Part shown: positions 1 to 6,050 of the stretch, piece by piece
How positions within the stretch are numbered: position 1 is the stretch's first letter
Layout: every line of letters starts with the position of its first letter
Source: an uncultured Corynebacterium sp.
GTDB taxonomy: Bacteria; Actinomycetota; Actinomycetes; Mycobacteriales; Mycobacteriaceae
Direction of reading: 5' to 3'
Assembly: GCF_937999985.1 (NCBI RefSeq)
Contig: NZ_CALLDG010000094.1
Span: 1-12,980 of the forward strand
DNA: 12,980 nucleotides
Made by a program: the position numbers and the translations under genes
The notes under the pieces: model-generated
The model's input: only the letters and a program-made list of their open reading frames with translations
Database searches by the model: none
Told to the model about the DNA's origin: nothing

Positions 1-1549
1 AAAGAAAACTACTTTGGATCCAGGAGACCCCCGACTGAAACAGGTCTATGATGCCGGCTTGCCCAGGGACAAGAAGTATTGGGCGCTGGAGGTTGAGAAC
101 ATCGGAAAAGGTGCTTCGTCAGGTTTCACCTTGTACGACATTCTGCCGGCAACCTACGAAGGCCTCGTGGAGTACAACCAGGTTGTTTACGAGGGGTACG
201 ACGGTGGGAATGTCCACACTCAACCTGCCACCGAGAATCCCCAAACCGGTGAGATAACAAAAACCTACTTCTTCGGACCCATGCCTGCCGGCGGTAAGGC
301 GACCGTCATCATTGGCGCGACATTGAAGTCCGGTGCGGAATGTCGCCCTAACACGGCGTCTGTGATTAACCATGACAAAGACGAAGACCCGACGAACGAT
401 ACTGCTTACGATTCCTGCCCAGGTGCATTGAGCAAGACTGCCATCGACACCAACGGTGACGGAAAGGTCGGCTTCGACGACATCACTTCCGATACGGATG
501 GCCAAGGCAATGTTACGTACACTGCCGCCTATGACGTGACGGTTAAGAGCCTTGATGACCTTAACGAATACGTTTACCCGGCGCCCACCGATACCCCGAA
601 GCTGCCCAAGGGGGCGAAGCTCACCGGTGCGGAGGTGTACTTCACTGACGAATACACGTCCAAGGACAAACAACCGGGAGACACACCTTCGTGCGTGGTA
701 GAATCTGACGTGCTGCAAACGGGAAGCTTCCGGCTAGACAACTGTGACCGAGAAGGTTCCGAGGACTCCCCAGAAATGCGGGAAAAGCGCACCATCGATG
801 CAGTTGGACGGCAGGATCCCAAGCATGGCGACGGCACTCATCGGTACCGAGTCAAACTGAAGTTCACCCTTGATAAGGCAGAATACGATAAAGCTCGAAC
901 TGAATCGGCCGGAGGCGGGGAAGGTGGCGTCACACCCGGTGACGGTGACGACGCACCAGAATGCAGTGCAGAGCGCGGCGGCTTCGCCAATAGCGTGAAG
1001 ATGGGCGACCTCGAAGACGAGGGTTGCTATCCCGGACCCGATAAGACCCGTTTCTATCTATGGAAGGTTGATTCGGACTCCGCAGGAAACATCACGACTA
1101 TCCCCGCGCGCGACGGCGACAAATACGGGGCGCAGTTCGCGATCTACGACCAAGACCCCACGGGACCGGCGGCGAACAAAATTGCGGACCTCAAGGTCAC
1201 AGAGGATGGAAAGTACCTCTGGACCGAACTGGACTACGGAACCTACTTCTTGTTGGAGACGAAGTCGCCGGACGGCTATCAGCTCTTGCCTACCCCGGTG
1301 AAAATCAGCATCAAACGAGATGCCAATGGCAAGACGATCGTGGAGTCGGACCAGCAGAACGCACTGTTTGCTGCGTCTAAGCCGAGTGACCTGCCACAGG
1401 ACTATCCAGACGGTGCATGGCTGCAGGTGGCCAATGTGCACCAGGGCGTGATGCCAAAGACCGGTGGCGACGGTGTGATGCTCCCCATTCTCGCGGGGCT
1501 TCTCATCGCAGCCACAGGAGCCATGGGCATACGCCGACGACTGAACTAA
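1..1549 (+). CDS. Pilus tip-type surface protein, LPXTG-anchored, 5' end outside the window
   Basis: The frame is open back to the window edge (first whole codon at base 2), so the N-terminus and signal peptide are missing. The TTG at 14 is unlikely to be the true start. Residues below are counted from that TTG. About 511 residues are visible. Six cysteines fall in three close pairs (110/135, 227/244, 318/338), which suggests disulfides in repeated domains. An EF-hand-like loop lies at 145-156. A CnaB/SpaA-type domain covers about 345-435 and carries an E-box-like YFLLETKSPDGY. The C-terminus has the sorting signal MPKTG (480-484), a hydrophobic stretch and an Arg-rich tail, so it should be sortase-processed. 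No WxxxVxVYPK lysine motif is visible. Its large size and position just before a shaft pilin and a class C sortase suggest the tip adhesin (SpaC/SpaF/SpaG role). That role is inferred from context; the sorting signal is seen directly. Confidence 0.85.
   Translation, partial: KKTTLDPGDPRLKQVYDAGLPRDKKYWALEVENIGKGASSGFTLYDILPATYEGLVEYNQVVYEGYDGGNVHTQPATENPQTGEITKTYFFGPMPAGGKATVIIGATLKSGAECRPNTASVINHDKDEDPTNDTAYDSCPGALSKTAIDTNGDGKVGFDDITSDTDGQGNVTYTAAYDVTVKSLDDLNEYVYPAPTDTPKLPKGAKLTGAEVYFTDEYTSKDKQPGDTPSCVVESDVLQTGSFRLDNCDREGSEDSPEMREKRTIDAVGRQDPKHGDGTHRYRVKLKFTLDKAEYDKARTESAGGGEGGVTPGDGDDAPECSAERGGFANSVKMGDLEDEGCYPGPDKTRFYLWKVDSDSAGNITTIPARDGDKYGAQFAIYDQDPTGPAANKIADLKVTEDGKYLWTELDYGTYFLLETKSPDGYQLLPTPVKISIKRDANGKTIVESDQQNALFAASKPSDLPQDYPDGAWLQVANVHQGVMPKTGGDGVMLPILAGLLIAATGAMGIRRRLN
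446..481 (+). other. EF-hand/dockerin-like calcium loop coding segment in the tip pilin
   Basis: The 12-residue loop DTNGDGKVGFDD has acidic or amide side chains at loop positions 1, 3, 5 and 12, Gly at 6 and Val at 8. This matches the DxNxDGxVxxxD pattern of dockerin-type calcium loops, which use Asp rather than Glu at position 12. Only one copy is visible, so a true paired dockerin module is not supported. A single structural calcium site within the adhesin is the most that can be proposed. Confidence 0.5.
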
Positions 1550-1796
1550 CCCTGACGTGCACAAATTCTAAAGAGGAGAACAATGTTTCACCCCAGTACC
1601 CCAGGCCGGTGCCGAGATGGACCCGGGTGGGCACGATGACCTGAAGCCAAGAAACCACATTGCTCACACAAGGATCCGTTACGACGGCGCGCAGTGTTCA
1701 CCGCAAGTAGCTCGCCACGAGTATTGCCAACCATGTGCCCTCGACCACTCGGATCAACTTCCACTACTCATTCACTTGTAAGAAAGAAGGACTTTC
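1550..1796 (+). other. Tip-shaft intergenic region with an 18-codon ORF and imperfect hairpin
   Basis: This 247-bp gap holds no gene of normal size. A strong purine-rich ribosome site (AGGAG at 1574-1578) precedes ATG at 1583. That ATG opens an 18-codon ORF ending with TGA at 1637-1639. An imperfect stem-loop overlaps the ORF: CAGG (1602-1605) with CCTG (1640-1643), and GTGCC (1609-1613) with GGCAC (1630-1634). The shaft gene has its own ribosome site AGAAGG at 1785-1790, 6 nt before its ATG. I could not place a convincing promoter here. The gap could be a leader that tunes shaft expression, or the remnant of a deleted pilin gene. Confidence 0.4.
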
Positions 1797-3287
1797 ATGT
1801 CTAACGCAACTGTCGGCAAGCGCGTAGGCGCGCTGTCCGCTGCATTCGCTATCGCACTGGCTGCCGGCACCGTCGGCGCCGAAGTAGTCTACGAGGCCCC
1901 GACCGCACAGGCGCAGGCCGTCAGCACCATCGACAACACCAAGCAACTTTCCCTTACCCTGCACAAGCGCATCGGCGCTGAGGGCGAGCAGGGCGACGGA
2001 ACTGAGATTAAGAACCCTTCTGGTGAACCAGCCGCGGGCGTCAAGTACAAGATTGAGCTGGTTCAGCCACTGAACAACAGCGGCGACTGGGCAAAGGCAC
2101 GCGAGATTACCAATCCTTCCGAGGCTAAGGCACGGGAAGGCGACGGTGCGTACTCCAAGGAAGGCACCACCGGCGAAGATGGCACCCTGAAGTTCGAGAA
2201 CTTGCCAAAGGGTCTCTACAAGGTCACCGAAACCGAAGTCCCGGCTGATTCGGGTCTGGTGCCCGGCGCACCGTTCCTGGTGTATGTGCCGATGACCAAC
2301 TCGGAGGGCAAGGGCTGGATCTATGACGTTCACGCGTACCCGAAGAACTCCAAGGTGACAATCACCAAGGAAGTTGAGGACCAGAACGCACAGGCAGGCC
2401 AGGACTACAAGTACACGATCACCACGGGTGTTCCGGCTGTTGCTAAGAATTCCACGCTGAGCAAGTACATCGTCAAGGATAAGCTTGATCAGAACCTGGA
2501 CGCTGCAAACGCTACTGTCAAGGTGAAGTACGGAGCGGCCGCTGACAGCGCTCAAGAACTGGTGGCGGATACCGACTACGAGTTGGTAAAGAACGGCCAG
2601 GAGATTAAGGTCGAATTCACCGAAACTGGCCGCAACAAGCTGAAGTCCACCGACCTCGTGTTCACCACCATCACGACCAAGACCAACGGCTTCATCCAGC
2701 ACGTTCCCAACGACGCAACGCTGATCACCAATAACGGCTCTTCCGACCACGACACAGAGAAGACGTCGGATAAGGTTCACACCTACTGGGGCAAGGTCAC
2801 CATCAACAAGACCGACGGCAACGATGAGAACAAGAGGCTGAAGGGTGCAGAGTTCCAGTTGGTGCAGTGTGTCGACGAAGGTAACGGGGCCTGGAAGAAG
2901 AAGGAAGGCACCGATCCGCTGAACGTCCAGGGCCAGGACAAGTGGACCACCAACGACCAGGGCACTGTCACCATCGAGGGCGTACACGTTACCGACTTCG
3001 CCAACAACCAGGCCGACTCGGAGACCAACTACTGCTTGCAGGAGACCAAGGCACCTGAAGGCTACGTGGCCAACGATGCGCTTGAGCACTTCAAGCTGGA
3101 GAAGGGCGATGTGGACGAAAACGGTGCGCCGATCAAGGCAATCGAGTACACCGCCAACATCAAGAACTACACCGACGAAAACCACCTGCCGAACACCGGT
3201 GGCGCAGGCTTCTGGGCCATCGTTCTGGCTGGTTTGGCAATTATCGGTGGCGGTTTCTACGCAGCTCGCCGAAGCACCCAGCAGTAG
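1797..3287 (+). CDS. Major (shaft) pilin, SpaA/SpaD-type
   Basis: This 496-residue secreted protein should polymerise into the pilus shaft. A signal peptide covers about residues 1-41, with likely cleavage after TAQAQA. The pilin motif is seen at 174-184 as WIYDVHAYPKN, matching WxxxVxVYPKN except for Ala in place of the second Val. K183 would be the lysine linked by the pilus sortase. Three CnaB-like domains are suggested, at about 45-185, 186-330 and 331-463. The last holds the E-box YCLQETKAPEGY (412-423), plus C358 and C413, likely a disulfide as in the SpaA C-domain. K338, E416 and N457 are plausible isopeptide partners. LPNTG is at 464-468, followed by a hydrophobic segment and ARRSTQQ. 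The ATG at 1797 is supported by AGAAGG 6 nt upstream. The immediately following class C sortase fits this role. Confidence 0.93.
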   Translation: MSNATVGKRVGALSAAFAIALAAGTVGAEVVYEAPTAQAQAVSTIDNTKQLSLTLHKRIGAEGEQGDGTEIKNPSGEPAAGVKYKIELVQPLNNSGDWAKAREITNPSEAKAREGDGAYSKEGTTGEDGTLKFENLPKGLYKVTETEVPADSGLVPGAPFLVYVPMTNSEGKGWIYDVHAYPKNSKVTITKEVEDQNAQAGQDYKYTITTGVPAVAKNSTLSKYIVKDKLDQNLDAANATVKVKYGAAADSAQELVADTDYELVKNGQEIKVEFTETGRNKLKSTDLVFTTITTKTNGFIQHVPNDATLITNNGSSDHDTEKTSDKVHTYWGKVTINKTDGNDENKRLKGAEFQLVQCVDEGNGAWKKKEGTDPLNVQGQDKWTTNDQGTVTIEGVHVTDFANNQADSETNYCLQETKAPEGYVANDALEHFKLEKGDVDENGAPIKAIEYTANIKNYTDENHLPNTGGAGFWAIVLAGLAIIGGGFYAARRSTQQ

Positions 3288-3320
3288 GGGCTAGGCAGTT
3301 CGAACGGGAAAGCAACAGGC

Positions 3321-4241
3321 ATGACAAGCACAATTGGTAAGCATCGAAAGAGCGCACCGCGATCACTCTTTCGGCGCACCTTCCTCCCCATCCTCTTAGT
3401 GGTAGTGGGGCTGCTTGTCATGCTTTATCCCGTTTACGCCACGCAGTGGAACAACCACCAGCAACAGAAGATCGCGGAAAAATACGAACAAGACTTGAAG
3501 GAAACGGACCCTCAAGCCCTTAGTCGAGCGGTAGAGGAAGCCCGCAGGTATAACACGACGCACAAGGACGGACCAATCCTGGATCCGTGGCTGGCTCGCG
3601 TCAGCGAGGATAACCCCGCATACGAAGAGTATCTTTCCCAGCTCTCTGGGCAGAGCGCCATGAGCCAGGTGGTTATCCCGTCCATCGAATCGCGCCTACC
3701 CGTTTACCACGGGACCTCCGACGAGATTCTGCAAAAAGGTCTTGGGCACCTCTACGGATCCTCCTTACCTGTAGGCGGAAAGGGAACTCACGCGGTAATT
3801 ACAGGCCACACAGGCCTGTCCAACGCCACGCTGTGGGATGACCTCGTGGACGTGCGGAAGGGCGATGCGGTTTACGTATCCACCTTCGGCGAGAAGATGA
3901 AGTACGAAGTGTACGACACAGAGGTTGTCTTGCCGGACGAGGTCGACAGCCTCAAAACCCGACCGGACGAGGACCTGCTGACCCTCATCACTTGCACCCC
4001 CTACGGCGTGAATACCCACCGTCTCCTGGTGCACGCCCACCGCGTTCCAATGGATGAGAACGAGAGCAACGTGTTCGATGATCGCGGCAAGCTGATGCAG
4101 TGGTGGATGTGGCTACTGCTCGCCGCCGCAGTGTTGATCATCGCACTGATTACTTGGTGGTTCCTTCGCGAGCGGAAGAAGCAGAAAGCCAGACAATCCG
4201 AACAGGTAGTAGTAGGCGAAGAAGAAATGGAAGAGGAATAA
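3321..4241 (+). CDS. Class C (pilin-polymerising) sortase
   Basis: This 306-residue membrane transpeptidase should cleave pilin sorting signals between Thr and Gly and join the Thr to the pilin-motif lysine of the next subunit. An N-terminal membrane segment covers about 20-40, and a second covers 261-281, the two-anchor layout common in class C sortases. The lid motif DPW is at 88-90, as expected for pilus sortases whose active site is covered by a DPF/W loop. Catalytic residues are visible: H163 in TGHTG, C225 in TLITCTPYG and R234 in NTHR. The cytoplasmic tail is charged, with Lys/Arg and then Glu-rich residues. The gene starts 33 nt after the shaft pilin with only a weak ribosome site (GGGAAAG), and the base pilin follows after 3 nt, so translation is probably coupled. 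Family and catalytic residues are certain; exact pilin specificity is inferred. Confidence 0.95.
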   Translation: MTSTIGKHRKSAPRSLFRRTFLPILLVVVGLLVMLYPVYATQWNNHQQQKIAEKYEQDLKETDPQALSRAVEEARRYNTTHKDGPILDPWLARVSEDNPAYEEYLSQLSGQSAMSQVVIPSIESRLPVYHGTSDEILQKGLGHLYGSSLPVGGKGTHAVITGHTGLSNATLWDDLVDVRKGDAVYVSTFGEKMKYEVYDTEVVLPDEVDSLKTRPDEDLLTLITCTPYGVNTHRLLVHAHRVPMDENESNVFDDRGKLMQWWMWLLLAAAVLIIALITWWFLRERKKQKARQSEQVVVGEEEMEEE

Positions 4242-4244
4242 GCC

Positions 4245-5171
4245 GTGAACCTCATGAACACCGCGTCACAGGTACAGCGGGCGCCGGTGCACCGTGCCGG
4301 GCTGCGCCGCTCCGTGTTCGGCTTGGGCGCAGTCGTGGCTCTGGTCGGCACTCCGCTCGTTGCCCCCACCCCTGTTGTGCCGCAGGCTAACGCGAAGCAG
4401 CACACCATCACAGGCCAGGTCGAAGGCCTGGATGTGAAGTTTATTGATGCTACCCGTCTCGGTACTCTCACTGTGGTGAAAAGCGAACCAAATTGGTGGG
4501 ACGACCGAGGGGGCAAGAAACCCTTTGGGCCTATCGACAACATTCGCTTCACAGCGCAGCGTGTCCAGGGGATTGACCTCACTACCGAGAAGGGGATGAA
4601 TCAGGCGAAGCGGCTCTCGGTAGCCGATGCTCGTCGGCAGGGGTTCGATAGAACCTTTGAGGCGTACACAGATAGTTCCGGTAAGGCAGTGTTCACCGGC
4701 CTCCCGGTCGGCATGTACTTGGTCACGGAATACGAGGGCGCGGATCCTACTAAGGAATACCGCCAGTCCAGTCCTTTCCTCATCACGATCCCTATCGGAG
4801 AAACCGGCAGCTGGAACTACAACGTGACGGTGAATACGAAGCCGAAGCCGGAGGACAATCCAGGAACGCCGCCGGACAATCCAGGAACGCCACCGGATAA
4901 GCCCGGAACGCCTCCGGATAAGCCCGGAACGCCGCCCGATAAGCCAAGCACTCCAGGTACCCCGCCGCCGGAGCACCCGGATACTCCAGCACCGCCAAAT
5001 AGCCCAGGCGGTGGTCATGAAGGCGGCGAGTCTTCAAGCATCATCGATCGACTGGCGCAAACCGGAGCGCATCTGTGGTGGGTGGCGCTTATCGGAGCCA
5101 TGCTCGTTGTTGTGGGTGCATTTACCTTGCTTCGCCGCCGACGTGATCTGGCTGAATCACAGGAGAAATAA
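4245..5171 (+). CDS. Minor/base pilin, SpaB/SpaE-type, LAQTG-anchored
   Basis: This 308-residue secreted pilin lies 3 nt after the sortase. GTG at 4245 is preferred over ATG at 4254 because AGAGGA lies about 8 nt upstream of it. A long signal peptide ends near A50 (PQANA). A CnaB-like domain covers about 72-197, with an E-box-like YLVTEY at 158-163. A pilin-motif-like segment starts at W190 (WNYNVTVNTK), where K199 sits exactly where the reactive lysine falls in WxxxVxVYPK. A proline-rich stalk (about 200-255) includes four 7-residue repeats of N/K-PGTPPD. The sorting signal is LAQTG (270-274), then a membrane segment and an RRRR tail. Small size, a proline stalk and an LAxTG signal are typical of base pilins that hand the pilus to the housekeeping sortase. 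The base role is inferred from the family and gene order. Confidence 0.9.
   Translation: MNLMNTASQVQRAPVHRAGLRRSVFGLGAVVALVGTPLVAPTPVVPQANAKQHTITGQVEGLDVKFIDATRLGTLTVVKSEPNWWDDRGGKKPFGPIDNIRFTAQRVQGIDLTTEKGMNQAKRLSVADARRQGFDRTFEAYTDSSGKAVFTGLPVGMYLVTEYEGADPTKEYRQSSPFLITIPIGETGSWNYNVTVNTKPKPEDNPGTPPDNPGTPPDKPGTPPDKPGTPPDKPSTPGTPPPEHPDTPAPPNSPGGGHEGGESSSIIDRLAQTGAHLWWVALIGAMLVVVGAFTLLRRRRDLAESQEK
4857..4940 (+). repeat. Four tandem 21-bp repeats encoding (N/K)PGTPPD
   Basis: Four in-frame 21-bp units lie at 4857-4877, 4878-4898, 4899-4919 and 4920-4940, followed by a decayed fifth that encodes KPSTPG. Units 1-2 begin with Asn codons and 3-4 with Lys codons. Third-base differences (gccgcc, gccacc, gcctcc, gccgcc) show the array is not freshly duplicated. 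It forms the wall-spanning proline stalk of the base pilin. Unit number could vary between strains by slippage or recombination. Confidence 0.9.
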
Positions 5172-5178
5172 AGTAGCT

Positions 5179-5194
5179 GTGGGAACATTCCCAC
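5179..5194 (+). terminator. Hairpin just after the pilus operon
   Basis: GTGGGA (5179-5184), loop ACAT and TCCCAC (5189-5194) form a perfect 6-bp stem starting 7 nt after the base pilin stop. The following bases are only mildly T-rich (ATTCTTCT), so it is a weak terminator or a 3'-end stabilising stem. Confidence 0.4.
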
Positions 5195-5215
5195 CGTGCA
5201 GATTCTTCTATAAGT

Positions 5216-5350
5216 ATGGAAGAAAAACCTCATCCCGCCCCGCGGCATAGTCCCAACGTGCCGCGGTTTTTCATGCTCTTGGCCATGTTCGCCCTAATGC
5301 CCAGAATCCCCAGCCAAAGCGCCCGCCGTCTGACAGGATCGGTGGCATGA
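5216..5350 (+). CDS. Possible 44-residue ORF overlapping the next gene by ATGA
   Basis: An ATG at 5216 opens a 44-codon frame whose TGA (5348-5350) overlaps the ATG of the downstream membrane protein gene as ATGA, a typical coupling arrangement. Residues about 17-29 (RFFMLLAMFALMP) are hydrophobic enough for a short membrane segment, preceded by a polar, Pro/His-rich head. Against it: there is no clear ribosome site, TATAAG sits only 1 nt before the ATG, and a strong terminator-like hairpin lies inside the frame. It could be a small membrane protein, the N-terminal remnant of a longer one, or chance. I do not recognise it. Confidence 0.25.
   Translation: MEEKPHPAPRHSPNVPRFFMLLAMFALMPRIPSQSARRLTGSVA
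5240..5271 (+). terminator. Rho-independent terminator
   Basis: CCGCGGCA (5240-5247) and TGCCGCGG (5259-5266) form a perfect 8-bp GC-rich stem with an 11-nt loop, followed directly by TTTTT (5267-5271). It lies 69 nt after the base pilin stop and 76 nt before the next clear gene, so it most likely ends the pilus transcript. If a promoter fires from the TATAAG at 5209-5214, the same hairpin would instead sit in the leader of the downstream gene. Confidence 0.75.
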
Positions 5351-5976
5351 CGTACCCTCACTACGGCTCGCCTGCCCCTATGCCCGCCTACGGGTATGCC
5401 CCGCCGCCGCAAACCGGCCAGGACTCTCGCTTCATGCCTTTGCTGATCGGCTGGCTAGCTGCCTTCCTTATGCCGATCGTGTACTGCGTCTTGCGCTTCG
5501 TGTTTTATGGCAAGGACTGGGTGGGGATCCTCCTGGTCGCAGCCGCGGTCGGCCCGCTCTTCTTTGGTATCCAGTGCCTCCTCAACTTCGTTGCGCTCGC
5601 GATCCCGAAGTGGTGCAAGGATTCCCTCGCCATCTTCTGGGGCGGCATGCTCGTGTGGTGGGGCGGCGGGGCGGCTTTCTCGCTGGTGCCAGGGTGGGAC
5701 TTCCGCGAGGAAATCCGGGAGTACGGAGAAAAAGCTTGGCCCACTGGGGGACCTGACGGCCGGGACGTAATCACCTCGGAAGAGGGGCAGCGCTACATCG
5801 ACATCATCGATACCTGGCTGGATACCGAAACGACCCTGCAGCATACTCTCACCATTCCCACCTCGGTCGCGCTGGCCGGAATCGCCATCGTCGTCATTGG
5901 CGTGGTCGTGGCCGCCACGAACCCTGCTCGTCCAACTGTCGCCTATGCGCCGCACTGGCCGGGTAGGCCCTACTAG
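5347..5976 (+). CDS. Unrecognised integral membrane protein, about four helices
   Basis: This 209-residue protein matches no family I can name. The first 27 residues are rich in Pro, Tyr, Gly and Ala (MTYPHYGSPAPMPAYGY), a disordered cytoplasmic head common in actinobacterial membrane proteins. Four hydrophobic segments follow, at about 30-52, 57-86, 92-114 and 172-191. A polar, acidic loop lies at about 117-170 (EEIREYGEKAW and TSEEGQRYIDIIDTWLDTE) and may be outside the cell. The short tail is again Pro/Tyr-rich. The ATG at 5347 has a modest purine-rich site (AGGAT) about 8-10 nt upstream and overlaps the stop of the 44-codon ORF. It lies between two separate transcription signals, a terminator upstream and the folD promoter downstream, so it is probably a short unit of its own. 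No function is assigned. Confidence 0.75.
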   Translation: MTYPHYGSPAPMPAYGYAPPPQTGQDSRFMPLLIGWLAAFLMPIVYCVLRFVFYGKDWVGILLVAAAVGPLFFGIQCLLNFVALAIPKWCKDSLAIFWGGMLVWWGGGAAFSLVPGWDFREEIREYGEKAWPTGGPDGRDVITSEEGQRYIDIIDTWLDTETTLQHTLTIPTSVALAGIAIVVIGVVVAATNPARPTVAYAPHWPGRPY

Positions 5977-6037
5977 TTTCGTGCACTAGTTGCTCTCTTA
6001 GCCATGACGCCACCTCGATCCCAGCGAGCCCGCGTGG

Positions 6038-6050
6038 AATAATGGGGCTC
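6038..6050 (+). promoter_or_regulatory. folD promoter -10 region, probably leaderless
   Basis: GGAATAATGG resembles the actinobacterial extended -10, with hexamer AATAAT at 6038-6043. A start point about 7 nt further on falls at 6050-6051, the A of the ATG at 6051. No ribosome site precedes either candidate start. The -35 region is weak, with TCGATC at 6015-6020. Confidence 0.5.

Noticed and set aside
1764..3185. 473-codon open frame on the minus strand opposite the shaft pilin
   Set aside because: It is a mirror of the pilin codons, has no ribosome site, reads as a low-complexity Val/Leu-rich product, and the + strand gene has full pilin hallmarks.
3302..3310. GAACGGGAA before the sortase, shared with the arms of the metY-icd inverted repeat
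   Set aside because: A 9-mer match without the flanking bases is expected by chance in a window of this size. It more likely serves as the weak ribosome-site region.
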